NCBI RefSeq assembly: GCF_006149005.1
Contig: NZ_VBSL01000005.1
Coordinates: 496,338 to 560,337 of the forward strand
Reading direction: 5' to 3'
DNA length: 64,000 bases
From: Larkinella sp. C7
GTDB lineage: Bacteria; Bacteroidota; Bacteroidia; Cytophagales; Spirosomataceae
The notes under the pieces are model-generated. The model ran no database searches, was not told the origin of the DNA, and worked only from the letters and a program-made list of their open reading frames with translations. The translations under genes were made by a program, and so were the position numbers. Below are positions 16,498 through 27,000 of this stretch, in pieces; positions within the stretch are counted from its first letter, which is position 1; every line of letters starts with the position of its first letter.

Positions 16498-17795
16498 TCC
16501 GATTTGACGGCTAACCGCAGTTTGCGTTTGAACATAAAATCCCCCGCTCCCGGCGTCGAGCCTTTGATGTGCCCGTAGGTCGGTTTTTGCCGGATCTGCG
16601 TTCGGTTGTGAACCTCATTTTTCAGGCTGTCGAACAACTCTTCCGACGGCAGATACTCCTCCCCGTTCGTAGCCAGCCGTTTGATGAAATAATCCAGGAA
16701 CACACTGTTGTCGGGTACTTCTTCCAACGAACTGCAACTCATGGCTTTGCGGCTTTTCTGGGTATATTTTTCCTCCCAGGTCTGGAGTTTCTGGTTGGTC
16801 ATCACCTGATACGACACCACCGTGGCCCCGTAACACGCATCGACCACCAGCAACAGATGCTGGGTGCGCATTTCGTTCAGAATCGACACCAGCGCGGCAT
16901 TTGACAAATAGCTGTCCAGATCTTCCTGCTGCGTATCCTGCAAGGCCCAGAAACCGGTATTCTCGTCGGTACTGACACTGTGTCCTGCAAAGAAAATCAG
17001 CAGGTTATCGTCGCTCAGCAGCCGGTAGGAAAGCGCCGTCAGCGTGTCTTTCACCATTTTTTTGGTAGCATTGGGCAGGTTGATAATCGACGTAAACTCG
17101 TATTTCTGCCGCAACACGCTGTCCAGCCGGGCAATGTCGCTGCGGGGACGGTTGAGTTTGATTCGGGCATCGCTGTAATCGTTGACCCCAATCAAAACCG
17201 CGTGGTAGCGGGCGGTCGCCATGGTTGGCCGTTTTACTTTGGCGGGCAGCGGATATTCGTTGTTCCGTTCGGATTTTCGTATAATCGAAAGCTCCAGGTC
17301 ATACTCCGCCAGGGCCATGTTCGGGTTTGAAATATAAACGAAAATGAATTTCAGACCCGAGTTATCCAGCGACAGTTTGTTGCCGGTATTGTCGGTAAAG
17401 GCAACGGTTTGGGTGATCGGCACTTTCAGCGTTAACTCCCTGAGGGTGTCGACGTTGGCCGACAAAACGGAGTAGGCCGTGGTCTTCGATCCGCTGGTGG
17501 CCCGCTCGTCGATGGTGCAATTTCCGTAACAGTTGCGGATGGAAATAATCAGGTTGCGGTTGGATTTGATGGGGGTCACCTTCACCTGCAGCGTATCGCC
17601 GATGCGAATTTTAACGTTATCGACATCGAGGGGATAAAACCGGTTGAAATGCCGCCCGGAGCCCGTCACACTAAACGCCATCGCCGGAATCGAATCGTTC
17701 CTGAACTGAACGAGCGGCTCCACCACCGACTGCCCGCGCGTTGGCAAAGACGCCACCCAAAGGCAAATCAAAATCAGGCCAACGAAGGGTTTCAT
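16494..17795 (-). CDS. Exported caspase-like (peptidase C14) protease
   Basis: From ATG 17795 the protein is 433 residues with a signal peptide (MKPFVGLILICLWVASLPTRG). Residues about 25-175 form a beta-rich N-terminal region, and about 195-430 a caspase-like domain: HAVLIGVNDY, the catalytic His in FFAGHS (His272) and the catalytic Cys in VVDACYGA (Cys321). The hydrophobic strands before both are typical of clan CD. A GTG-started extension to 17936 would bury the signal peptide, so I reject it. A 147-nt gap separates it from the STAND gene upstream, and the ATGA overlap couples it to the small exported protein. Export of a metacaspase-like enzyme suggests action in the periplasm. Confidence 0.88.
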   Translation of the reverse strand: MKPFVGLILICLWVASLPTRGQSVVEPLVQFRNDSIPAMAFSVTGSGRHFNRFYPLDVDNVKIRIGDTLQVKVTPIKSNRNLIISIRNCYGNCTIDERATSGSKTTAYSVLSANVDTLRELTLKVPITQTVAFTDNTGNKLSLDNSGLKFIFVYISNPNMALAEYDLELSIIRKSERNNEYPLPAKVKRPTMATARYHAVLIGVNDYSDARIKLNRPRSDIARLDSVLRQKYEFTSIINLPNATKKMVKDTLTALSYRLLSDDNLLIFFAGHSVSTDENTGFWALQDTQQEDLDSYLSNAALVSILNEMRTQHLLLVVDACYGATVVSYQVMTNQKLQTWEEKYTQKSRKAMSCSSLEEVPDNSVFLDYFIKRLATNGEEYLPSEELFDSLKNEVHNRTQIRQKPTYGHIKGSTPGAGDFMFKRKLRLAVKSE

Positions 17796-17942
17796 AGGAA
17801 TAGACAGATTTTTCTGCGAATTAAGGTACGGAATCGGGCATTCGGATACAATGACTTTTGTGTAATTGGGCAATTTACACCCGATCAACGCGAAAAGACG
17901 TTTACCCGGTTTGTTCCCGATGAATGGCAAGCCCACCGGTTT

Positions 17943-20900
17943 TTACTCCCGGAACGATTGCCAGATGGCCTCCCAAAACGAGGTTTGCAGCCGGTATTGT
18001 TTTTTCACACCGGCCAAAATCGTCTGCCGTTCCGCTTTCGGAATATGCTGATCAAGCCATTCGGTGATAAAATCCGGGCCGGGCCAAACCAAAACCCGAT
18101 GCCCCTGAATGGCGGAATAAAGGGCACCACTTTTTGAAAAACTGAACTGGTCTACGGTACCCCGCCAATCGAGAAGCCGCTTCCCGTCAGCTCCCCACCA
18201 GAACGATTTACCGTCGCCCTGAAATGTGGCGATGAGGGTTCCGTCCGGCGAAAATTCGGCGTTTTCCACTTCCTTGCTGTGCGTTAGCAAACTGAATGAC
18301 TTCGCTTTTACATTCCACAGAAAAGCCTGATTTTCAGCCTCTTGTGTAATCAGCGCCTGTTGACCGGAGGGCGACAGGGCAAAAGACCGGATTACGTACC
18401 CGGCGGTAAACCGCCCGGATTGCAGGGATTGCGACAGAAAGGACTGCCCCTGCTGATTCCAGCCCGACAAAGTGTCATTGTTGCCTTTGGTCAGGGCATA
18501 AACCGACGTTCCATCCGGCGAAATCGTGGCCTGCAGGTGGTTTCCCGGCAAGGGCATCAGCCGCCGGTTTTTGCGGCTCCAGATGTGCATCTTCCCACCC
18601 GTCGACCGCAGCGACCGGATCACCGCTTCCTGCCCATTTTCCGACAAATAAATGAGATGCCCATTCAGATTCATTGGCAGGCTGTCGATTCGCTCGCCCT
18701 CGAAATTCCACAGATAGCCCTTCCCGGTTTTCGTGCGCGTCAAGAACGTGCTTCGGTCGGCCGAGGCCGTGACGAACTCACCAGCCAGCGACTTCATCCG
18801 CCGTTGGGTGCGGTTCCAGACCACGGCATTCTTGTCCGGAATGTCGAGCAACAGATGCCGGGCGTCGACGGACACCAAAACACCTACGGTTCCGAACGGT
18901 GCCACCACCGAATCGATCGGCTGACCGGCCCGGTTCCAGAAAACGACCTGATCTTCAACGGTTAATGTCACCATCGTCTGATCGTCGGCCGAAACCGAAA
19001 CGTCCAGAACAATCTCCTCGTGGGGTAATTCCAGCAAGCGATCATCCTGCCAATTCCAGAGAAACACTTTACCGTCTTCCGTTCGGGTCAGAATCGATTT
19101 TCCATCGGGCGCAAAGGCCACCGTCGACACGGTTGTTGAATGCGATAAAACGCCTTTGGATTGTTTATCCTGATCCCACAGTTCGACCTCGGTCCCGGCA
19201 ACGGTCAGCATCATCCTGCCATCCGGGGAGATTTCGATCGACTGCAACAGTTGGTCTACTTTCAACTTATCCACCAGTTTTCCATCCGAATTCCACCAGT
19301 AAATGGCCTGCCCGACACCCGCGGCCAGGGTATGACCATCGCGCGAAAGCTTGAGATTGGGAAATTGAAAATCCCCGCCTGGCTGCTGCAGGGGGCGAAT
19401 CTGCCGGGTTCTCCGATCCCACTGAAACACCCGACCATCCTCGGTTCCAACGAGTAACAAGCGACCGTCTTCAATCGCTTCGGCCCAAATAACCCCATTC
19501 GGTAACCGAATCGAATCCAACAGTTGTTTCCCCAGCGGGTCCCACAACAGAATCTGGTTGCTCAGTTCCTTGTTTTCCTGCCCAACTTTCAGTTTCGGAG
19601 AACCCACGATCATCGAACCATCCAACGAATAGGCCGCTAGTTCCATCGGTGGAAGGGCCGTCAGCACCTCGGCTTTGCTGCCATTCTGCGTCCAGAGCGT
19701 CACCGTCCCTTCGCCGTTGACGGTCAAAATCGTCTGGCCATCCTTCGAAAATTCAGCAAAAAATACGGTGGGGTCCGCACCGATCGCTTTGAGCGTTTTA
19801 TCCCCGAAGTCGGCCAGAAAAACGTTCCCCGGCTCGGTCAGGGCCAGCACACGCCGGTTATCGGGAGCCAGTTCGACCGACAGGTAAACACCGGGAATTT
19901 CCAACGAATCGGCTTTCAGGTTCTGCTGACTCCGATCCCAGCGGTGAACGAGGTTACCCTCAGTGGTGGTCAGCACATACCGGCCATCCTCCGAAAAATC
20001 AGCCTCCCGGATCGGCATGCTTTCCAGCTCCAGCTTCGACGCATACAGCCGGTGGTTGTAAAATTGGTTGTAGAGGGCTTTCCGGTTCAATTCGTTCGGG
20101 TCCTGCTCATACACGCCAGCCACTGTTACCAAAGCCTGGACGGGGTCCATCTCTTCTGCCTGTAATACGATGCGGGTGTGGTTGGTTTTGCCCCACTGAT
20201 TGACAGCAAACCAGACCGACGCCAGCGCTACCGCCAGAAACACCGACACAATGGCGATGGTGCGTTTCAGCCGGGCATTTTTCCGCTGCTGCTCTTCCAG
20301 TTCCCGGCGCTGTAGCCGCTTCTGAAAGGCCCGGCTGGCTTCGATATACGCCCATTTGGCGTCGCTTTCGGGCTTCTCCAGGCTGCGGTCCAGTTCGTCG
20401 TGTACGGCTTTTTCGTAGAGCCGGATTTCGGACAGTCGGCGCGAAGAGAGCAGCAAATCTTCCGCCTGGTTTTTCTCCATGTATTCGCGATACGCATCTT
20501 TCAGCCGCCGGATGATGTCGTTGATTTGCCGCTGTTCGGCCGAACGCCCCTTGTCGATCACCTTGGCCAGACTGTCGTGGGCCAGTTCGTAGGTCCCTTC
20601 GTCCGGACGAACCAGACGTGTGCGTTCCAGCTCGGACAAAATTCGCAGGAGCAGCGCAACGGGCAGGCGCGTGGCTTCTTCAAGCGATGCCAGCCGGTGT
20701 TCCCGGCGGGTGCCTTCGTAGGTCACAAAGGTTTCGAGCACCAGACTCACAGCAGGTTGCTCGTCCGGGGCCAGCAAGTCGGTTACGAATTTCTTCTGTT
20801 CGGCCAGAAAAAGCTCCAGCACGTCGTCGATTCGGCCCACCTCCTCCACCAGAGCCGGGGTAATCCAGACGGGTGGTTCCGGATCTTTTTCGTTCTCCTT

Positions 20901-21632
20901 CCGCCAGAGCCGATCCAGATACACCTGAAGATAAGGCAGTTGAAACGAATTAGCCGAACTGCGGTTGTTTTCCAGAATGAGCCTGACCGTCCGGGGTTCC
21001 TCCACCAGCCGAACGGCGTCAATCTGGCTAAACGTGCCGACAATCACTTCTTCCAGATTCCGTTCGCTCATCGGCTCCACCCGCATCCGAAAATCGAACA
21101 AACCGGGCAGTTGTTCTTCGTAGGTATACAGAAACGCCAGGAAATCTTCGCGCGTGACCAGAATCACTTTGCAGGCAATCGACGAATGTTCGATCGCTTT
21201 CAAAAAACCGGCAAACCACTGCTGTTCTTCCGCCGTGCCGCTGATAAAGAGTTCTTCGAGCTGGTCGAAAACCAGATAGATCGGACGCAGCGCGTAGCGA
21301 ATACATTCCGCCACGAGGGCGACCGGATCGGTCAGGGCGGTTTCTTCCAGCATACCGCTCAGGATCGTTACCAGCGTCTGCCGCAAATCGCCCCGGCGCC
21401 GGATGGACACCAGAAAATAATCGGAAGCCGGAATCGCCTTCGCCAGTCCGCACTGCACCAGGCTGGTTTTCCCGGTGCCCGACGGCCCGTAGACCAGCAC
21501 CAGCCGGGACCGGAAGAGGAGTTCGACAAGCCGTTTCTGCTCCGCATGTCGGCCAAAAAACCGGGATTGGTCGGCGGCTGTGTAGGCGTCAAGAAATTTA
21601 AACGGACTGCTTACGGACGGGGGGGCGGGCAT
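17943..21632 (-). CDS. Membrane-spanning nSTAND ATPase with C-terminal WD40-like propellers
   Basis: This 1229-residue protein has an N-terminal STAND-type NTPase (about 10-360): Walker A GPSGTGKT (49-56), Walker B PIYLVFDQLEEL (about 117-128), a sensor-like VILVTREDF, and the nSTAND1 hallmark YELAHDSLA (348-356). A charged coiled segment (365-457) leads to one membrane helix (458-477). About 680 residues of beta-propeller repeats follow, with phrases such as FSEDGRYVLT, ISPDGRMMLTV and FAPDGKSILTRTEDG followed by xLWxW/xWDR, enough for two propellers. Basic residues before the helix (KNARLKR) put the ATPase in the cytosol and the propellers outside. It starts 3 nt after the CHAT gene. It is the likely sensor and switch of this operon. 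Confidence 0.9.
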   Translation of the reverse strand: MPAPPSVSSPFKFLDAYTAADQSRFFGRHAEQKRLVELLFRSRLVLVYGPSGTGKTSLVQCGLAKAIPASDYFLVSIRRRGDLRQTLVTILSGMLEETALTDPVALVAECIRYALRPIYLVFDQLEELFISGTAEEQQWFAGFLKAIEHSSIACKVILVTREDFLAFLYTYEEQLPGLFDFRMRVEPMSERNLEEVIVGTFSQIDAVRLVEEPRTVRLILENNRSSANSFQLPYLQVYLDRLWRKENEKDPEPPVWITPALVEEVGRIDDVLELFLAEQKKFVTDLLAPDEQPAVSLVLETFVTYEGTRREHRLASLEEATRLPVALLLRILSELERTRLVRPDEGTYELAHDSLAKVIDKGRSAEQRQINDIIRRLKDAYREYMEKNQAEDLLLSSRRLSEIRLYEKAVHDELDRSLEKPESDAKWAYIEASRAFQKRLQRRELEEQQRKNARLKRTIAIVSVFLAVALASVWFAVNQWGKTNHTRIVLQAEEMDPVQALVTVAGVYEQDPNELNRKALYNQFYNHRLYASKLELESMPIREADFSEDGRYVLTTTEGNLVHRWDRSQQNLKADSLEIPGVYLSVELAPDNRRVLALTEPGNVFLADFGDKTLKAIGADPTVFFAEFSKDGQTILTVNGEGTVTLWTQNGSKAEVLTALPPMELAAYSLDGSMIVGSPKLKVGQENKELSNQILLWDPLGKQLLDSIRLPNGVIWAEAIEDGRLLLVGTEDGRVFQWDRRTRQIRPLQQPGGDFQFPNLKLSRDGHTLAAGVGQAIYWWNSDGKLVDKLKVDQLLQSIEISPDGRMMLTVAGTEVELWDQDKQSKGVLSHSTTVSTVAFAPDGKSILTRTEDGKVFLWNWQDDRLLELPHEEIVLDVSVSADDQTMVTLTVEDQVVFWNRAGQPIDSVVAPFGTVGVLVSVDARHLLLDIPDKNAVVWNRTQRRMKSLAGEFVTASADRSTFLTRTKTGKGYLWNFEGERIDSLPMNLNGHLIYLSENGQEAVIRSLRSTGGKMHIWSRKNRRLMPLPGNHLQATISPDGTSVYALTKGNNDTLSGWNQQGQSFLSQSLQSGRFTAGYVIRSFALSPSGQQALITQEAENQAFLWNVKAKSFSLLTHSKEVENAEFSPDGTLIATFQGDGKSFWWGADGKRLLDWRGTVDQFSFSKSGALYSAIQGHRVLVWPGPDFITEWLDQHIPKAERQTILAGVKKQYRLQTSFWEAIWQSFRE

Positions 21633-21635
21633 GGT

Positions 21636-23498
21636 TTAGTCAGACAGAGAAAGCAGATCAATGTTGGTATCGGTATTTGAAGGGTTCGGTTCGTTTTCGG
21701 CGGTCGCCAGCGGATCGGGTAACGAAAGCAGCGCCAGTACGGTACTGAACTGTTCGCGCAGGGTCGTAAAATCCTGCTTCTGAAGCACTTCCGTCTCACT
21801 GGGCTTGAACGACACACTTAGCAACGGATCTTCGGGCCGGGCGATGTGTTTGAACCGCAACGTTCCGGGTTGGGATGAATGAAAACTATACGGATCGAAA
21901 ACGTTGCTTTTGATGTAGACATTCTGGTCGATCAGCAAGGGCGAAAGGTTCAGGAAATCAGCCACTTCGGTTTCGCCCGTGGTGGCTTCCCGCCGGACTT
22001 TCACCAGCAGCACGGATTGCGACGCCCACGGATTGGTCAGGTTGATCTCCTGAAATGATTTGTCTTCGTACGGGTTCTGGGTAGTTCTTAAAACCGCTTT
22101 CTCGTGTTTGTACTCTTCCTGCCGGTAAAAAAACCGTACGACCCGAATGTTTTTGTACGATTCAAGCTGGTAGTTCGCCCAGAAACCCAGCCGTTTGCAC
22201 AACTCCACGAGTTGATCCTCGCCCACCTGACAAAGCGACGGAATGTTGGCGACCCCGGCGTTGCCCGCCAGCCGCCGGCGCAGGTCATCAAAAAAGAGAA
22301 AGCATTCGTAAAACGTCTCCCGTTCATCGAACTGACGGGCGAGTTCCTGCATTTCCGGGACGAAGAGTTTGATCTGACTATCGGCCAGAAACTGGCTCAA
22401 CATCCGCAGCGATCGCTCCAGTTGGTGCGGTTCCAGATTCGACCAGCCCTCCGTCACCAGCCGCTGCAACAGGGCGGTGGTTTCTGCCGTCATCGGTGGC
22501 TCCACTCCTTCTTTCCGATACCGGATCAGCCGGTCGAGTACCTGAGCCAGCAGGGTAATCATCAGTAAGTCAAGAGCGGACTCGAACAGGGCCGTGTAGT
22601 TCAGCAGCCTTTCGCGCGTACTTGGAATCGGCAATTTCTTGCCTTCCGGACTGAACGGGGGCGTGAATAACCGGCGGAGCGGTTCGGCAATCGGATACGG
22701 CAGTCGACTCAGAATGGCGTCGTTGATCCAGAGAATCTGCGACTCCGGCGACTGCTTGCTGACCTGCATGAACTTGTCCCGCAAGCCCGGTTCGTATTTG
22801 TTCAGGGCATTGAACAGGGCGTTGCGCAGTACAGTATTCGGCTTGTATTCGACAGCGGTTTGTTCGGCCGCCGTGGGCAACTCCCAGCGGGCGGCTTCGT
22901 CGGACGGGCGGTGAAAATACCAGAGGTTCCGCGTGACCTCTTCTTCCGACAGGTCAATCATCGCGCGGTCAACCACCTGAATGGTCGTCGCTTCGCTGAC
23001 CTGCAAGGTCAGTCGGGCCCTGTCCAGCGCTTCTTCGACCGAATGCTGGTTGGCCAGCGCACGGTAGAAGGTGAGGGCAAAAGCCGATGCGGCTTTGTCT
23101 TCAATCGGGGTGCTGGTGGCAATGATGGCCGCTTTTACGTTCTGGGCCGCCAGCAACCGGATGTGCTGGAGTGTGGAACAGCCGTTCAGGAAAACCAGCC
23201 TGAGGTTCGGGCAGCGACCGAGCAACTGGGCAATGCCCACGCCCCGCGCCACAGTATCTTCAAGTTGCAAAACCGTGCTGCCGGCATGACCGCTGAAATG
23301 AAACAGACTCAGCGTGTTCTGATAGGTGACCAGTTTATCGGCCACCGAAGTGGTGGTCGCAAACGACTCCCGCACTTTTTGAAAGTGGCCTTTGCTACTC
23401 CGCAAATCCAGCAGCCGGTCGATGCCGTCGTCTTCATCCCGCAGAGACGGCAACGGATGATCCCGGTCGTTGGCAAAACAAAAAAGCAAGGTATCCAT
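21636..23498 (-). CDS. CHAT-domain (caspase-HetF-like) protease
   Basis: From ATG 23498 the protein is 620 residues. Residues about 1-225 form a CHAT domain with catalytic His71 in LFHFSGHAG and Cys107 in LVFLNGCST, followed by the ALANQHSVEEALDRAR helix usual in CHAT proteins. The remaining 400 residues are mostly helical, then beta-rich, with no domain I recognise. This is a plausible partner-docking or substrate-recognition region. An in-frame upstream start at 23651 would add 51 residues without domain support. There is no signal peptide, so it acts in the cytosol. It is the first gene of the four-gene operon. Confidence 0.9.
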   Translation of the reverse strand: MDTLLFCFANDRDHPLPSLRDEDDGIDRLLDLRSSKGHFQKVRESFATTTSVADKLVTYQNTLSLFHFSGHAGSTVLQLEDTVARGVGIAQLLGRCPNLRLVFLNGCSTLQHIRLLAAQNVKAAIIATSTPIEDKAASAFALTFYRALANQHSVEEALDRARLTLQVSEATTIQVVDRAMIDLSEEEVTRNLWYFHRPSDEAARWELPTAAEQTAVEYKPNTVLRNALFNALNKYEPGLRDKFMQVSKQSPESQILWINDAILSRLPYPIAEPLRRLFTPPFSPEGKKLPIPSTRERLLNYTALFESALDLLMITLLAQVLDRLIRYRKEGVEPPMTAETTALLQRLVTEGWSNLEPHQLERSLRMLSQFLADSQIKLFVPEMQELARQFDERETFYECFLFFDDLRRRLAGNAGVANIPSLCQVGEDQLVELCKRLGFWANYQLESYKNIRVVRFFYRQEEYKHEKAVLRTTQNPYEDKSFQEINLTNPWASQSVLLVKVRREATTGETEVADFLNLSPLLIDQNVYIKSNVFDPYSFHSSQPGTLRFKHIARPEDPLLSVSFKPSETEVLQKQDFTTLREQFSTVLALLSLPDPLATAENEPNPSNTDTNIDLLSLSD

Positions 23499-24005
23499 CT
23501 CGGTGGTTACAAATGCGTAGCGAGAAGCGATTGGGCAACCCGCAGCGACCCGGCAAGTGCCCCGGTCTGAACGAATTGTCCCCGTCGGCAAAACCGCTTC
23601 TATCGATTGGAAGGTAAGTAATAACTGTCTGTATTCAAAATAAGCACCCAAACGCCCGAAAAGTCTGGATTTTTACCGTCTGATAATTTAGTCACCCGAA
23701 GAAACGTTTATTCGTTCATTTAACGTATTATTGCCTGAATTAATCCCCTTATTTTCTCTAAAAAATACTACTTTTCAAGCTATAGAACCCGATTCAAATG
23801 GATAGCCCTGTGAAATTCAGGCAAATCCATTTGTCTGGTAATTTTTGGAATAACTATTGATGTAACTCATACAAATAAAGAATAAACAATAAGTATTTGT
23901 CTGGTTATCATTTCAGTATCCGGCTCTTTTTGCGTACCGGGTTCCACCCTGGAAAAGTTGTACGAACCGAATGCATCACCATCTTACGAATTTAAACGGA
24001 AGTCT
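23499..24005. other. Divergent intergenic region with a spaced direct repeat
   Basis: These 507 bp separate the CHAT operon from the rhamnosidase gene. The sequence is AT-rich. The 11-mer ATTTGTCTGGT occurs at 23829-23839 and again at 23895-23905, 66 bp apart, which could be paired regulator sites ahead of the rhamnosidase gene. I see no gene here. Confidence 0.4.
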
Positions 24006-27000
24006 ATGAATTGGATTCTTTACGGACTCGTACTCTGCCTGTCATTTCCCGCTCTGGCGCAGCGGAGCATTACAATCTCCGATCTACACACCGAAAACCT
24101 GACCAATCCCGAAGGCATTACCGCGTCTTCTCCCCGCCTGAGCTGGATTCTGACCAGCAATCAACGGAATCTGAAGCAGGACAAATACCAGATTCTGGTC
24201 GCGTCGACGCTGGAAAAACTCAACCGGAATGAGGGTGATTTGTGGAATTCCGGCCTGGTAACCAGCGACCGTTCGCAGTGGGTTGCCTATGCAGGCCAGA
24301 CGCTGACCAGTCGCCAGAACTGTTTCTGGAAGGTCAAAATCCGGAGCAAAGACGGCGTCGAATCCAACTGGAGTTCTCCGGCGCGGTGGTCGATGGGCCT
24401 GCTGCAAACCGCCGACTGGACCGCGCAGTGGATTGGCCTGGAGCAGGCTTTTGAGTGGGATGCGCCCAAAGCCGTCAACACCCGGCTGTCGGCGCGGTAT
24501 TTCCGAAAACAGGCGACGCTTTCCAAACCCATCAAACAGGCCACGGCCTACATCAGTGGCGTGGGGCTGTACGAACTCTCGCTGAACGGTCGAAAAGTGG
24601 GCGATGCCGTGCTGGCACCGGGGCCGACGGAATACGACAAACGGGTTTTGTATAACACCCTGGACGTCACGACCTACCTGCAATCGGGTGATAATGCCTT
24701 CGGCGTCACGCTTGGCAACGGCCGCTATTTTGCCATGCGGGTCGGTCAACCCAAGGTACCGGCTACGACCCACTACGGTTATCCGAAGCTGCGGCTGCAG
24801 ATCGAGGTGACGTATACCGACGGAACAACCGAAACAATCGTGAGCGATAACACCTGGAAAGTGACCGCCGATGGCCCCATCCGGGCCAACAACGAATTTG
24901 ACGGTGAAGAATACGACGCCACCCGTGAACTAAGCGGCTGGGACCAGACGGGTTACAATGCCGACAACTGGCTCACGGCGGCAACCGTCAACGCTCCGGC
25001 CAGTCGGCTCGAATCGCAGACCAACCCGCCCATCCGCGTGATTCAAACCCTGACGCCGGTTGCGGTTCAGCAACCCGAACCGGGAAAATACGTTTTCGAC
25101 CTGGGGCAGAACATGGTGGGCTGGGCCCGGCTGAAGGTGCAGGGCGCCCGCGGAACGCAGGTAACGCTGCGGTTTGCCGAAAACATCAAAAGCGATGGCA
25201 CCCTGATGGTCGACAACCTGCGGACAGCCGAAGCGAAGGATATTTATACGCTGAAAGGCGGGGGCGAAGAAACCTGGGAGCCCCGGTTTACATACCACGG
25301 TTTTCGCTACGTTGAAGTGAGTGGCTTCCCCGGCACGCCAACGACGCAATCGCTGGAGGGCCGGGTGGTACACGACGACCTGCCGCAGACGGGCACCCTG
25401 ACCACCTCGAACGACCTGCTGAACCGGATTTACAGCAATGCCCTCTGGTCGGTTCGGGGCAATTACCGGGGCATCCCGACCGACTGTCCGCAGCGCGACG
25501 AACGGCAGGGCTGGCTCGGTGACCGGACAACGGTTTCGACCGGCGAAAGTTTCATGTATGGCAACCAGAGTCTGTATGCCAAATGGCTGGACGACATCGA
25601 AAGTGCGCAGAAACCGGACGGCGGTATTCCGGACATTGTGCCCAGCTACTGGAAATACGCAACGCCCAGCGTGACCTGGCCTTCGGCTTACGTACTGGTC
25701 GCCAACATGTTGTATGAGCAGTTCGGCGACGACGAACCGATTCGGAAGCACTATGCCTCCATGAAACGCTGGGTGACGTATCTCGAAAAATACAGCACCA
25801 ATTACATTCAGCAGGCGGATGAATACGGCGACTGGGCCTTGCCACCGGAGTCGATGTATCTGACCAAAACGGAAGACCCCACCCGCAGAACGGACGGGAC
25901 CTTGATGAATACCGCCTATTATTTTTACGTACTGAAACAGATGGAGCGGTTTGCGGTGATGACCGGCAACGAAGCCGACCGCGCGGCCTTCAGCAGCCGG
26001 GCGGCATTGGTTCGGACGGCTTTCAACCAGAAATTCCTAAATCCCCTTACGAATCAATACGACAACAATACTGTGACGGCCAACCTCGTGGCGCTGGCCT
26101 GCGGGCTGGTTCCCGACGAGCTGCGATCAGCGGTTTTCAACCAGATTACGGCGGTCATTGAAGGGCGATTCAACGGACACATCAGCACCGGCGTCGTTGG
26201 AACCCAATGGCTGATGCGAACCCTGACGGCCAACGGACGCCCGGATCTGGCGATGCGGCTGGCGACCAATACCGCCTATCCAAGCTGGGGGTATATGGTG
26301 CAGAACGGTGCCACAACGACCTGGGAATTGTGGAACGGCAACAAAGCACCGGCCTTCATGAATTCGGGCAACCACGTTATGCTGCTGGGCGATTTACCCA
26401 TTTGGCTATACGAGAATCTGGCGGGCATCAAATCCGGGGAAGCCGGTTTCAAATCCATCGTGATGCGCCCTGTTCCATCGGGCGATCTAAGCCGGGTCAA
26501 TTCAACCTTCGCTTCCGCTTACGGCACCATTGCCAGTGACTGGACGGTTACGAACCAGCAATTCCGCTGGAAAATAACCGTACCCGGCAACACAACGGCC
26601 CTGGTTTCAATTCCCGCCGACAATCTGGCGTCGGTTCGGGAGGGCAACCAGCCAGCCGAAAACGCAACGGGGGTTACGTTCCTGCGAATGGAAGACGGTC
26701 GCGCCCTGTTTCAGGTGGGCTCCGGCTCGTATGATTTCCTGTCGGCCCCCGGCAATTATGAAAACCGGCCACCCGTGGCACCCGGCTTTAGCCCGCCTTC
26801 CGGCGTCGTCAGCAAATCATATACCTACACGGTTCCGGCGTTTACCGATCCTGAAGGCGGCACGGTGACCCACGCCCTCAGCGGCACCATTGCCGGTCTG
26901 AACTTCAACCCCACGACACGGCTCCTGAGTGGAACGCCCACGACGGCCGGTACGTATCCCCTGGTTGTCGAAGCGACCGATACGGAAGGAGCTTCTACCA

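Noticed and set aside
17796-17936. N-terminal extension of the caspase from a GTG at 17936.
   Set aside because: It would place 47 polar residues before a clear signal peptide; ATG 17795 explains the protein better.
20400-21680. A 426-codon plus-strand open frame opposite the STAND ATPase.
   Set aside because: Antisense shadow of the ATPase domain; composition (Arg, Phe, Gln, His) is not protein-like.
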